A stretch of 64,000 bases of DNA. It comes from JAHBTB01 sp964451255 (lineage in GTDB: Bacteria; Armatimonadota; Fimbriimonadia; Fimbriimonadales; Fimbriimonadaceae). How positions within the stretch are numbered: the first letter of the stretch is position 1; the number at the start of each line of letters is the position of its first letter. The position numbers and the translations under genes were made by a program. The DNA is taken from positions 1-64,000 of the forward strand of contig CAYVHL010000008.1 of the NCBI GenBank assembly GCA_964451255.1, in the 5' to 3' direction. A model generated the notes under the pieces. The model saw only the letters and a program-made list of their open reading frames with translations. It made no database searches and had not been told where the DNA came from. Below are positions 1 to 7,229 of the stretch, piece after piece.

Positions 1-80
1 GGCGGCCTCCCCGTGACTTTCGCGCTCCTCCACGCCATCGAACGACATGCAGATCTCCCGGACGCGCTGACATCGTCCAT
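1..80 (-). CDS. YjbR-like protein, left copy, 5' end only (runs off window)
   Basis: Positions 1 to about 55 are nearly identical to 1327-1380, inside the complete YjbR-like gene at 1055-1417. They read on the minus strand as the same N-terminal stretch, with residues CMSFDGVEERESHGEAA. The similarity extends a little further upstream as QRVREIC, against QRVRRIC in the right copy. The ATG at 80 is one base out of frame with that stretch, so the gene may start at the in-frame ATG at 48 or may be frameshifted. The rest lies left of the window. This is the outer edge of the tandem duplication described below. Confidence 0.5.
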   Translation of the reverse strand, partial: MDDVSASGRSACRSMAWRSAKVTGRP

Positions 81-113
81 GGCCGGATTGTACTGACTTG
101 GTCTTGACTCAAC

Positions 114-144
114 GACACCCTGCGGAGGACATCCGCAGGGTGTC
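114..144. terminator. Hairpin terminator after left PEP-CTERM gene
   Basis: A perfect 13-bp inverted repeat (arms 114-126 and 132-144, loop of 5) lies just past the stop codon of the minus-strand PEP-CTERM gene and is followed on the plus side by a short T run. It occupies the same place as the hairpin at 1450-1484, but the stem sequence is different. Confidence 0.6.
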
Positions 145-151
145 TTTAGGG

Positions 152-727
152 TCACTTGTTGCGACGGCGAAGAGCCATGCCAGCCAAACCGGCAATGACA
201 CCGGCCATTGTGAACGGCTCAGGGACAGCGTCTATAGAGACCCGGTCGAGCAACGCTCCAAAATTGTCGCCGCCGTCGTTCACGAACGTCAGCTTGCTTC
301 CCGCGTTGGCTACCGTCACTGTCCGCGTGATGGTCGTGAACGCCTGGCCAGAAGGCACGGTGAATGCCTCCGTATAGTTATCCAGGGAGACGTGAACGAT
401 GTTGGTGTCTCCACGTTGAGAACCGCCAAGGTCGAACTGCAACGAGTAGGTGTAGCCAGGGTCGATAGCGAACTTCGTGGACATGGTCCCGCCAGTCACT
501 GTCGTTCCGTCGAGATCCACGTAGTAGCCGTTGCCGGGCAATAGGTCGTAAAATCCGGTGCCGATAACATCGACAGATCCAGCGGTCACGTCCCAGTTTG
601 CAAATGCGGTGTAGTTTAGGCCCAGCGACTCGGAGTCAAAGTTGTCAGAGAAGCTTGTCTGGGCAAACGCGGCCGAGACCAGGCTGAATATCAGAACAGA
701 AAACGAAAGTTTTAGTGCGCGAAACAT
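152..727 (-). CDS. PEP-CTERM sorting domain protein, left copy
   Basis: The product is 191 residues. It has a signal peptide (LIFSLVSAAFAQ) and a mature body rich in Gly, Thr and Asp, likely a beta-sandwich. The C-terminal PEP-CTERM signal consists of VPEP, a hydrophobic stretch and the basic tail RRRNK. Proteins of this class are known to be processed by an exosortase and exported; no exosortase gene is in this window. The reading frame is open another 77 codons upstream, but that part is a decayed rho end, so the ATG at 727 is chosen. This also makes the protein exactly as long as its paralogue at 1499-2074. Its function beyond export is unknown. Confidence 0.85.
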   Translation of the reverse strand: MFRALKLSFSVLIFSLVSAAFAQTSFSDNFDSESLGLNYTAFANWDVTAGSVDVIGTGFYDLLPGNGYYVDLDGTTVTGGTMSTKFAIDPGYTYSLQFDLGGSQRGDTNIVHVSLDNYTEAFTVPSGQAFTTITRTVTVANAGSKLTFVNDGGDNFGALLDRVSIDAVPEPFTMAGVIAGLAGMALRRRNK

Positions 728-818
728 GATCCCTAAGAGATTACAAAGGAAATCGTCTCGCAACAAGCACCTTCGGTCTAACCCGACTATAATTGCTTGT
801 GATATCCAGTATTTATAC

Positions 819-970
819 TGTGACGCGCGTCCGGGCAATGACGCTTCGATGAACTGGGCGTTGGTCGGTGTGCGCTTGAGGAGCTTGATCAGCTGGTCAG
901 TCGCCTCGACCGTGGTCCTTGGCGTTCGCCAGCATCCGGTGCAGGTGGTGGACCCCATCCAACGAACGAG
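819..970 (-). pseudogene. Decayed duplicate of the rho 3' end
   Basis: About 150 bases match the last ~48 codons of the intact rho gene (2158 to about 2310), including the stop-codon region. The match includes the residue string QLIKLLKRTPTNAQFIE. Relative to rho, one base is missing near 846 and one is added near 913, so the reading frame is broken. There is no ATP-binding domain. It cannot encode a working Rho and is a scar of the duplication. The whole gene-free stretch 728-1054 contains only this remnant and short flanking sequence. Confidence 0.8.
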
Positions 971-1054
971 TCCAGGTCGGATCTTGACACGATGTCGAAG
1001 GAAAATTCTTGCGACGCCATACCGATGACCTTACCGGCTCCTCAGACAGGTGGC

Positions 1055-1417
1055 TTAGGGCCGCTTCTTGACCCTTGGAGCGGTGAGCGCATGGGCTTGG
1101 GCGAGGATGTCGGCGGCCTCGTCCCAGTCCACCTGGTTCACATCTTCCCGGATGACGCCGATCCAGCCGCTCGGGCCAACGTAGGGCGGACGGAAGAACC
1201 GGTCTGGGCGCGTCTGTACCAACGCTTCTTGGACGCCAGGTGGGGCAGGGCAGAGGAAGGCGAGCGGCCCTCCGTGATGCCGGGTCCAAAACATGGCGAA
1301 CTGCTTCCCCTTATTGTGAAACCAGGCGGCCTCCCCGTGACTTTCGCGCTCCTCCACGCCATCGAACGACATGCAGATCCTTCGTACTCTCTGTCGCTGG
1401 TCGTCGGAGAACGCCAC
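1055..1417 (-). CDS. MmcQ/YjbR family protein, right copy
   Basis: A 120-residue protein of the MmcQ/YjbR fold (CyaY-like, sometimes annotated as DNA-binding). Family features are an N-terminal DGVEERESHGEAAWF segment, a central segment with a conserved aromatic (FAMFW) and the C-terminal PPYVGPSGWIGV followed by WDEAADILAQAH. The start is GTG at 1417; no good ribosome binding site is visible. It lies downstream of the PEP-CTERM gene, separated by a hairpin. The biochemical role of the family is not settled. A second copy begins at the left edge of the window. Confidence 0.8.
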   Translation of the reverse strand: MAFSDDQRQRVRRICMSFDGVEERESHGEAAWFHNKGKQFAMFWTRHHGGPLAFLCPAPPGVQEALVQTRPDRFFRPPYVGPSGWIGVIREDVNQVDWDEAADILAQAHALTAPRVKKRP

Positions 1418-1449
1418 AGTGCTTTGAAGTGTACCGACCCATCAAATGG

Positions 1450-1484
1450 AGCGCTCCACGGACGTGATCCGTGGAGCGCTTTTT
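1450..1484. terminator. Hairpin terminator after right PEP-CTERM gene
   Basis: A 13-bp inverted repeat (1450-1462 with 1468-1480) is flanked by A residues on the left and TTTT on the right, so it could act in both directions. It separates the minus-strand PEP-CTERM gene from the yjbR-like gene downstream. Confidence 0.65.
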
Positions 1485-1498
1485 GATCTCAGTCGGCC

Positions 1499-2074
1499 TT
1501 ACTTCTTCCGACGGCGGATCGCCACGCCTGCAAGCCCGAGGAGCATTCCCGTCATGGAGAATGGCTCAGGAACCGCGTGGATAGAGACCCTGTCAAGCAA
1601 GGCGCCAACATTGTCCCCGCCGTCGTTGTGGAACGACAAAAGGCTACCAATGTTCGTGACGGTCACGTTACGGGTGATGGTCGTGAAACCTTGCGCGCTA
1701 GGCACCGTGAATCCTTCGTTGTAGCCATCCAAGGTGACGTGGACAGTATTCGAGTCGCCCCTCTGCGAGCCAGCAAGGTCGAACTGCAGGGAGTACGTGT
1801 ATCCAGGGTCGATGGCAAACTTGGTCGAGAGCGTTCCTGCTAGACCGGTGCTACCGTCCAGGTCGACGTAGTTGCCGTTCCCTGGCATGAGGTCGATGAA
1901 ACCGGCGCCGATGACATCCACGGTGCCGCCTGTGACATCCCAGTTGGCGAAGCTGGCGTAATTAAGGCCCTGCCCCTCCGCATCGAAGTTGTCGGAGAAG
2001 GTCGTTTGGGCGAACGCAGATGTCAGGGTGGCCGAAAGCAAGATCAGCCCGGAGAGCTTAGCGAAGCGCAACAT
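1499..2074 (-). CDS. PEP-CTERM sorting domain protein, right copy
   Basis: A 191-residue paralogue of the protein at 152-727. Both share the core FSDNFD, NYA/TSFANWDV, STKFAIDPGYTYSLQFDL, GSQRGD and NDGGDN segments. It has a signal peptide ending near TSAFAQ and a C-terminal VPEP, hydrophobic stretch and RRRKK tail, as expected for exosortase processing. The ATG at 2074 is preferred over an upstream in-frame ATG at 2095 because it places the signal peptide at the N terminus and equals the paralogue in length. It is transcribed in the same direction as rho and lies 83 bases beyond its stop codon. Confidence 0.85.
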   Translation of the reverse strand: MLRFAKLSGLILLSATLTSAFAQTTFSDNFDAEGQGLNYASFANWDVTGGTVDVIGAGFIDLMPGNGNYVDLDGSTGLAGTLSTKFAIDPGYTYSLQFDLAGSQRGDSNTVHVTLDGYNEGFTVPSAQGFTTITRNVTVTNIGSLLSFHNDGGDNVGALLDRVSIHAVPEPFSMTGMLLGLAGVAIRRRKK

Positions 2075-2157
2075 GATATTGAACTGTACTTTCAATCTGC
2101 GTCAAATCAAAGAATGGACTTGACTAAGCTAGGTCAAATACAGTAAAGATCACGTAT

Positions 2158-3537
2158 TTATACTGTGGCGCGCGTCCGGGCAATGACGCTTTCGATGAAC
2201 TGGGCGTTGGTCGGTGTGCGTTTGAGGAGCTTGATCAGCTGGTCAGTCGCCTCTACCGTGTCCTTGGCGTTCGCCAGCATCCGGTGCAGGTGGTAGACAC
2301 CCTCCAACGAGTCCTTAGTAAACAGAGCCTCTTCGTGACGTGTCGAGGACCGACGCACGTCGATAGCGGGCCAGATTCGGCGCTCGGCCAGGTCACGGTC
2401 CAGGACGATCTCCATGTTGCCCGTGCCCTTGAACTCTTCAAAGATCGCGTCGTCCATTTTCGACCCCGTATCGACCAATGCGGTGGCGATGATGGTCAAG
2501 GAGCCGCCTTCCTCGATGTTGCGTGCCGCACCAAAGAAGCGCCTGGGGCGATAAAGCGCCGCAGGATCCAAGCCACCGGACAGTGTGCGTCCTGACGGGT
2601 TGATCGTCAGGTTTGAGGCGCGTGAAAGCCGGGTGATCGAGTCGAGGAGGATGACGACGTCGCGTCCCGCTTCTACGAGCCGCTTCGCCTGCTCAAGGCA
2701 GAGTTCGGCCACCCGCATGTGGTTTTCGGCCGGCTCGTCGAACGTGGAGCTCACGACTTGGCCTTTGACAAACCGGCGCATGTCGGTGACTTCTTCGGGT
2801 CGCTCGTCGACCAATAGAACCATCAGATATGCTTCGGGGCTGTTCGTTGCGATCGATTCGGCGATGGACTTGACGATGGTCGTCTTGCCTGCCTTGGGTG
2901 GTGCGACGATCAGGCCGCGCTGGCCCTTGCCGATGGGGGCGATGAGGTCGATGATGCGCCCGATGATCTTGTCCGGGTTGATCTCCTGGACAAATTTAGC
3001 GTCTGGGAACAGTGGAGTGAGCTCGTCGAACGACCGGCGCATGGCCATTTCAGGCGAGCCGGTCGCATGTCCGTTGACCGACTCTACCCTCAGCATCCCG
3101 TGATACTTCTCGCCCTCCTTTGGGGCACGGACAAGGCCATAGACCATGTCGCCGGCACGTAGGCTGAAGCGCTTGACTTGCGACTGGCTGACATAGACGT
3201 CGTCGGGCGAAGGGTTGTAAGAAGGTTTACGGAGGAACCCCCAGCCGTCTGGGAGAATCTCCAAAATGCCGCGCTTGTAAATGGCGTCGGTGTCTTCGTT
3301 GGCCTTCTCCAGCAATCGCTCGAGAACGCTGGCGCGGTCAAGGTCAGGCGAGACCTTGGCCTTCTTGGCCTCTTTGAGGAGCTCAGCCGCCGTCATCCGG
3401 TCGTAGTGGTTGAGGTCGATCTGCGGCAGGTTTTCGAGGTCCGACGGGTTCTCGTCGCGCTGAGGCTGGTGGTTCGTCCTCCGGCGGCGCTTGCCGGGGT
3501 TGTTGTCGGATTTTCTGGGACGGAATACGTGCGTCAT
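2158..3537 (-). CDS. rho: Transcription termination factor Rho
   Basis: A 459-residue hexameric RNA-dependent ATPase that ends transcription. In order it has a basic, Arg/Lys-rich N-terminal tail (residues 1-40), a Rho N-terminal helical domain beginning near MTAAELLKEAKK, a cold-shock-like RNA-binding domain (GWGFLRKPSYNPSPDDVYVS), and the ATPase core. The core has Walker A APPKAGKTTIVK near residue 212, Walker B VILLDSITRL and a Q-loop/R-loop region around SGGLDPAALYRPRRFFGAARN. The length is normal for bacterial Rho. A broken copy of its 3' end lies at 819-970. Confidence 0.97.
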   Translation of the reverse strand: MTHVFRPRKSDNNPGKRRRRTNHQPQRDENPSDLENLPQIDLNHYDRMTAAELLKEAKKAKVSPDLDRASVLERLLEKANEDTDAIYKRGILEILPDGWGFLRKPSYNPSPDDVYVSQSQVKRFSLRAGDMVYGLVRAPKEGEKYHGMLRVESVNGHATGSPEMAMRRSFDELTPLFPDAKFVQEINPDKIIGRIIDLIAPIGKGQRGLIVAPPKAGKTTIVKSIAESIATNSPEAYLMVLLVDERPEEVTDMRRFVKGQVVSSTFDEPAENHMRVAELCLEQAKRLVEAGRDVVILLDSITRLSRASNLTINPSGRTLSGGLDPAALYRPRRFFGAARNIEEGGSLTIIATALVDTGSKMDDAIFEEFKGTGNMEIVLDRDLAERRIWPAIDVRRSSTRHEEALFTKDSLEGVYHLHRMLANAKDTVEATDQLIKLLKRTPTNAQFIESVIARTRATV

Positions 3538-3589
3538 GTGTTGCCCGTGAGGCTAAGAAATTAGCTGGAAGGGAGTTGGGAGCCTGGAA

Positions 3590-4114
3590 CTATCCAGCTT
3601 CCTCGCGCAGAACACCCACAAACGGAAGGTTCCGATGGTTTTCTGCGTGGTCTAACCCATATCCTACCACAAAGACGTCTGGAATCTCAAAACCGACGTG
3701 TTCGACCTTGGTTTCATGGGACCTTGCGGCCGGTTTGCTCAACATGACGACGGTCTCCAGACTCGCTGGGCGCCGAGTCCTGAGCAGATCGAGAAGCCGG
3801 GCCAACGTCAAACCCGAATCCACGATGTCTTCGACCAAGAGCACGTGCTTCCCCTCGATGTTGATGTCGTGGTCTTTCTTGAGTTGGAAGACGCCAGACG
3901 ACGACCTGCCATCGCCATAACTGCTGACCTGGACGTAGTCCATTTGCACAGGGCCAGCGATCTCGCGGGCGAGGTCGCCGATGAACGGCACGCAACCCTT
4001 GAGGACGCCGATCAAGACCAGCGGCACTTTGGGACGGCCCTCGCGGATCTCTCTGGCCAGTTCCCGCACGCGCTCCTGCACCTGGAGTTCAGTCAAGAGG
4101 ACTTCAACGTCCAC
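3590..4114 (-). CDS. hpt: Hypoxanthine phosphoribosyltransferase
   Basis: A 174-residue purine salvage enzyme that makes IMP or GMP from the base and PRPP. The PRPP-binding motif VLLVEDIVDSGLT sits near residues 91-103, and the N-terminal VLKGCVPFIGDL segment is typical. The start is taken as GTG at 4114. This overlaps the end of queD by 11 bases, suggests translational coupling and gives the usual family length; the frame extends upstream only into queD. Close linkage to guaA points to shared purine metabolism. Confidence 0.92.
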   Translation of the reverse strand: MDVEVLLTELQVQERVRELAREIREGRPKVPLVLIGVLKGCVPFIGDLAREIAGPVQMDYVQVSSYGDGRSSSGVFQLKKDHDINIEGKHVLLVEDIVDSGLTLARLLDLLRTRRPASLETVVMLSKPAARSHETKVEHVGFEIPDVFVVGYGLDHAENHRNLPFVGVLREEAG

Positions 4115-4532
4115 TGACCGGACCCCAGACTTCGGCCATGGAGGAGACCGTCTCATAGACGCGCACACCGACCTGCCGCACGTTTGTCTGTCCAAGTGCG
4201 CACGAAAGCTTCTCGCAGAGGTGGGCCGCGATGTTTTCGGCAGTCGAATGCCACGGAACGACGGTCGCTTTCAACTTATGCTGGGTAAGGAAGTCCAGTA
4301 CGACGGCGTCGTCGTCCTTGACCATAAAGCTATGGTCCCATTTTTCCAGCAAGGGACGGACTGCGGCTGAAATGAGCCCGAAGTCCACGACCATGCCCGC
4401 GTCGTCCTGCTCGCCGACCACGACGACCTCCATGCGGTAGCTATGACCGTGCAGGTTCTCACAGCCGGCGTCGTGGTAGGGCAGGCGGTGCCCCATCTCC
4501 CATCGGAACTCCTTGCTGATCGTCACCGACAC
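4104..4532 (-). CDS. queD: 6-pyruvoyltetrahydropterin synthase / QueD family
   Basis: A 142-residue T-fold enzyme. Zinc ligands His15 (MGHRL), His28 and His30 (NLHGHSY) and the catalytic Cys24 are all visible, and the STAENIA motif binds substrate. Members convert dihydroneopterin triphosphate to 6-carboxytetrahydropterin, the first dedicated step of queuosine/7-deazaguanine synthesis. Some act as PTPS instead, and sequence alone does not fully separate the two. It lies one base from the metallopeptidase gene upstream and overlaps hpt downstream. No other queuosine genes are in the window. Confidence 0.9.
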   Translation of the reverse strand: MSVTISKEFRWEMGHRLPYHDAGCENLHGHSYRMEVVVVGEQDDAGMVVDFGLISAAVRPLLEKWDHSFMVKDDDAVVLDFLTQHKLKATVVPWHSTAENIAAHLCEKLSCALGQTNVRQVGVRVYETVSSMAEVWGPVSGR

Positions 4533-4533
4533 G

Positions 4534-5292
4534 TCAGCCCGACCCCTTCAGAGACTGAAACCAGGCGAGGTCGAAGGTCTTCTCAATCTTTGTGTAGAAG
4601 GCCACCACGGCCTTGGCTTTGGCGTCCAGGAGAGGGTTTTTGGCCATGGCGTCCCAGAGTTCCTTTCGGCCAGTCAGCAATGCCTCGGCTGTGACGTTGA
4701 AGTCCTCTTCCTGGCTGCTCGTTGCGTACTCGTTTAGGAAGCCCTTCTTGAAGTACTCCTCGCCGTACTCCAGCGAGGCAGTGCCAGTCTTGACCGACGT
4801 CAGTCCGTCCCCTCGGTACTTGAACTCTGGGGGAAGGGCCTTCTTCCACGCTTCTTGATCCAAGTCGGCAGGGTGGTTTCTGAGCAAGATGCTTGAGAAT
4901 TCGTGGTGGACGGCCCCCTCGATGTAGCTGTCTGTGAAGCCAAGCGCCTTTCCTGCGTCGGTCACGTAGACGGTGTCCAACGAGTTTGTCCCGCCGTATT
5001 GGGCGCCAAAAAAGGTCATCTGCTTGAGAAGGACGACCCTTTTGAGGTCGCGCCGAAGGAACTCGTTCGGATACTTGGCGAGCGCACGGCGGACAGCTTT
5101 GAGCGCACGGTCTAACTCGGCTTCTTCGATTTGGACGCCTTGCGCCGATATCGGCGCCTTTTGCCAAGACTGAGGGAACGTGTTGGCGTTCAGCAGGGTT
5201 TCGATGCGGACGTTAGAACCTGGCTCAACAAACGTCCGGCGGGTGTCGAGTTGGGTCATCAGAGAAACGGTAAAGGCGACAATTGCGCTCAT
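4534..5292 (-). CDS. Putative zinc metallopeptidase-like protein
   Basis: A 252-residue protein with a gluzincin-like signature. HHEFSSILLRNHP near residues 130-142 is followed about 60 residues later by an acidic motif (EEDFNVTAEALLT), as in putative zinc-binding metallopeptidases of lipoprotein type. The usual second His of HExxH is replaced by Ser (HEFSS), although a His follows six residues later. The N terminus is short and hydrophobic but not a clear signal peptide. It sits between queD and guaA with gaps of only 1-3 bases, so it is co-transcribed. Catalytic activity is uncertain. Confidence 0.65.
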   Translation of the reverse strand: MSAIVAFTVSLMTQLDTRRTFVEPGSNVRIETLLNANTFPQSWQKAPISAQGVQIEEAELDRALKAVRRALAKYPNEFLRRDLKRVVLLKQMTFFGAQYGGTNSLDTVYVTDAGKALGFTDSYIEGAVHHEFSSILLRNHPADLDQEAWKKALPPEFKYRGDGLTSVKTGTASLEYGEEYFKKGFLNEYATSSQEEDFNVTAEALLTGRKELWDAMAKNPLLDAKAKAVVAFYTKIEKTFDLAWFQSLKGSG

Positions 5293-5295
5293 TGC

Positions 5296-6822
5296 TCACT
5301 CCCATTCGATCGTTGCGGGCGGTTTGCTTGTCAGGTCGTAGAGCACCCGGTTTACTCCCTTCACCTCATTCACGATGCGGTGAGCGACGTGCTCCAGGAA
5401 GCTGAACTCCAACGGGACGGCCCTGGCCGTCATCGCGTCTTCGCTCTGGACCGCACGGAGGACGATCGGTTGCTCGTAAGTGCGCTCGTCTCCCATGACA
5501 CCTACGCTTCGGACGTCCAAGAGGGCGGCGTAGCTTTGCCAGATGTCTCCGTCCAATCCATGTGCCTTCAGTTCCTCGCGGAAAATGAAGTCAGCGTCTT
5601 GGACGATGGCCACTCGCTCTGGAGTCACCTCGCCCAAGATGCGGACACCCAGGCCCGGGCCAGGGAAGGGCTGGCGGTCGACGACGTCGTCGGGCAGGCC
5701 GAGTTGCCTTCCGACTTCACGGACCTCGTCTTTGAAGAGCCACTTCAACGGCTCGATGACGGTCAACCTCATCCAGTCCGGCAGGCCGCCGACGTTGTGG
5801 TGGGTCTTGATCTTCGCGGCGGTAGGTGACCCACTCTCGATGACGTCCGGGTAGAGCGTGCCCTGGGCGAGAAACTTGCAGTCGCTGAGGTCCTCACGGT
5901 GACGTTCGAAGCAGACGACAAACTGTTCGCCGATCGCCTTTCGCTTAGCTTCAGGCTCTGTGACTCCTCTTAGCGCGTGAAAGAACTGATCGTGGGCACG
6001 AATCACGACAAGGTCGGGATGGAAGACCCTCGTGAACATATCGACGACTTGCTCGGCCTCGCCCTTGCGCAGCAACCCGTGGTCGACGAAGACGCACTTG
6101 ACCTGTTGTCCGAGCGCCCGCGTCATCATGGCCGCGACTACCGAACTATCGACACCGCCGCTCGTCGCACAGAGAACGTGTTCTGTGCCGACCTCCGCCT
6201 TGATCCGGGCGATTGACTCTTCGATGAAGTTGGCGGTAGTCCAGTCGCCTCGTAGGCCGCTGATGTCGAAGAGAAACGACTGCAGGACCGCTCGACCGGA
6301 AGGGGTGTGGCTGACTTCAGGATGGAATTGCACGCCAAAGTGCTTGGCACCGGGGTTCTCGATGGCCGCGACCGGGCAGGTCTGTGTAGTGGCCGTCACT
6401 TGGTAACCGTCAGGCACCTTTACGACCCGGTCGCCATGGCTCATCCAGACAGCATGGTCGCGCATCTCTCCGACAAGGCTTCCCGGCACGACGGTGTCGA
6501 GGTGACGGTGTCCGTATTCGCGTTCGTCGCTTTCCTCGACGCATCCTCCGCCACGGTGGGCGAGGACTTGAAGGCCGTAGCAGATACCCAACGTCGGGAC
6601 GCCCTTGAGCACTTCGACGTCGATCGTTGGTGCGCCCGGTTGTAACACCGACTTTGGCCCTCCGCTGAGGATCACCGCCTCAGGTCGCCGCTCTCGGATG
6701 GCCGCCTCGGCCTTTTGCCAAGGAACCATCTCGCTGTAGACGCCGAGCTCACGGACGCGCCTGACAATGAGCTGGGTGTATTGGCCCCCGAAATCGACGA
6801 CTAGGACGAGTTGATGGTCCAC
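5296..6822 (-). CDS. guaA: GMP synthase (glutamine-hydrolysing)
   Basis: A 508-residue two-domain enzyme that aminates XMP to GMP. The class I glutamine amidotransferase domain is N-terminal (DFGGQYTQL at the start, nucleophile in LGICYGLQ near residue 80, HPEVSHT further on). The ATP-pyrophosphatase domain follows (SGGVDSS near residue 219), then the dimerisation domain ending KPPATIEWE. GTG at 6822 is chosen because translation from there gives the canonical N terminus; the longer frame adds about 45 residues unlike the family. It heads the minus-strand run guaA, peptidase, queD, hpt. Confidence 0.96.
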   Translation of the reverse strand: MDHQLVLVVDFGGQYTQLIVRRVRELGVYSEMVPWQKAEAAIRERRPEAVILSGGPKSVLQPGAPTIDVEVLKGVPTLGICYGLQVLAHRGGGCVEESDEREYGHRHLDTVVPGSLVGEMRDHAVWMSHGDRVVKVPDGYQVTATTQTCPVAAIENPGAKHFGVQFHPEVSHTPSGRAVLQSFLFDISGLRGDWTTANFIEESIARIKAEVGTEHVLCATSGGVDSSVVAAMMTRALGQQVKCVFVDHGLLRKGEAEQVVDMFTRVFHPDLVVIRAHDQFFHALRGVTEPEAKRKAIGEQFVVCFERHREDLSDCKFLAQGTLYPDVIESGSPTAAKIKTHHNVGGLPDWMRLTVIEPLKWLFKDEVREVGRQLGLPDDVVDRQPFPGPGLGVRILGEVTPERVAIVQDADFIFREELKAHGLDGDIWQSYAALLDVRSVGVMGDERTYEQPIVLRAVQSEDAMTARAVPLEFSFLEHVAHRIVNEVKGVNRVLYDLTSKPPATIEWE

Positions 6823-6925
6823 TATGAAGGAAGCAGTTTGGTCACATGGGCCCAGATCTGGCAGGGACCCCAGCAACGACCCATCGTCCCGTCGTTTGGC
6901 ACGAGACTTGCCCCTAGAAGAGACT

Positions 6926-7090
6926 ATGCGGTCAAGGATGACTACGGGACTCGCCATTGCCGGCGTCCTTTGCCTGGCGGTCGCAGCCGGCGCACGTACA
7001 TCTGAGACGGTGTCCGACTTTCAGCCGACCCAACTCCTCCCCCTCTTTGCCGCGATCGGCTTCGTACTCGCCCGGCGTCGATCGGCTTGA
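6926..7090 (+). CDS. Small exported protein with C-terminal anchor-like tail
   Basis: A 54-residue protein, or 50 residues if the second ATG at 6938 is used. The N terminus is a likely signal peptide (TTGLAIAGVLCLAVAAGA). A short spacer follows, then the C terminus has hydrophobic LLPLFAAIGFVL followed by ARRRSA. This resembles the architecture of PEP-CTERM or other sortable tails, but the PEP motif is absent. The gene diverges from guaA and is followed immediately by a hairpin. It is not recognised from any named family; a spurious frame is possible. Confidence 0.45.
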   Translation: MRSRMTTGLAIAGVLCLAVAAGARTSETVSDFQPTQLLPLFAAIGFVLARRRSA

Positions 7091-7101
7091 AGAGCCGATC
7101 G
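7079..7101 (+). terminator. Hairpin over the stop codon of the small exported protein
   Basis: A 9-bp perfect inverted repeat (7079-7087 with 7093-7101) brackets the TGA stop. No clear T run follows, so it is a weak terminator candidate. Confidence 0.3.
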
Positions 7102-7120
7102 CTGCCTACTTCGGTATCGA

Positions 7121-7218
7121 ATTATAGTAGAATATAGTCTACTTCTATGAAGATTCCCCAGTGTGTGGGAATCCTGGTTGAAAAACGACTCTCCACTGGG
7201 CTACTCGACCAGCATAAT
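7121..7218 (+). promoter_or_regulatory. AT-rich leader upstream of dnaB
   Basis: The segment holds an AT-rich block with a short inverted repeat (GTAGA at 7127, TCTAC at 7138) and a 7-bp stem (7152-7158 with 7167-7173). A CATAAT hexamer at 7213 lies only 12 bases before the dnaB ATG. That spacing would give a very short or leaderless transcript. No -35 box at normal spacing is evident, so the promoter reading is tentative. Confidence 0.25.
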
Positions 7219-7229
7219 TCGGTACTCCC

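Larger units (their letters stand above)
1..970. repeat. Tandem segmental duplication, left unit
   Basis: This unit holds, left to right, the 5' part of a yjbR-like gene, a hairpin, a PEP-CTERM gene and a fragment of the rho 3' end. The same order recurs about 1.33-1.35 kb to the right: position 1 matches 1327, 152 matches 1499, 727 matches 2074, and 831 matches 2176. The left unit stops resembling rho at about 970. It is joined there to unrelated sequence downstream of the right yjbR-like gene. This is best read as an old tandem duplication that copied the end of rho together with its downstream neighbours. Confidence 0.8.
1327..2315. repeat. Tandem segmental duplication, right unit
   Basis: This is the right-hand counterpart of the repeat at 1-970. 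Here the yjbR-like gene is complete and the right end merges into the intact rho gene, so this is likely the ancestral arrangement. Coding parts are conserved between units. The intergenic spacers and both hairpins have diverged strongly, which argues that the duplication is not recent and not an assembly artefact. Confidence 0.8.

Noticed and set aside
728..958. An N-terminal extension of 77 codons on the left PEP-CTERM gene, giving a 268-residue protein
   Set aside because: The extension is the frameshifted rho end; the signal peptide and paralogue length place the start at 727.
2585..3103. Long open frame on the plus strand inside rho
   Set aside because: Antisense shadow of a conserved high-GC coding gene, with no recognisable domain and no ribosome site.
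6823..6957. Longer guaA N terminus starting at 6957
   Set aside because: The added residues match no GMP synthase and overlap the divergent small gene; GTG at 6822 gives the canonical start.
7127..7142. GTAGA-N6-TCTAC as a LexA-type or other operator for dnaB
   Set aside because: The repeat is only 5 bp, occurs once and no matching regulator is evident; kept only as part of a low-confidence leader.
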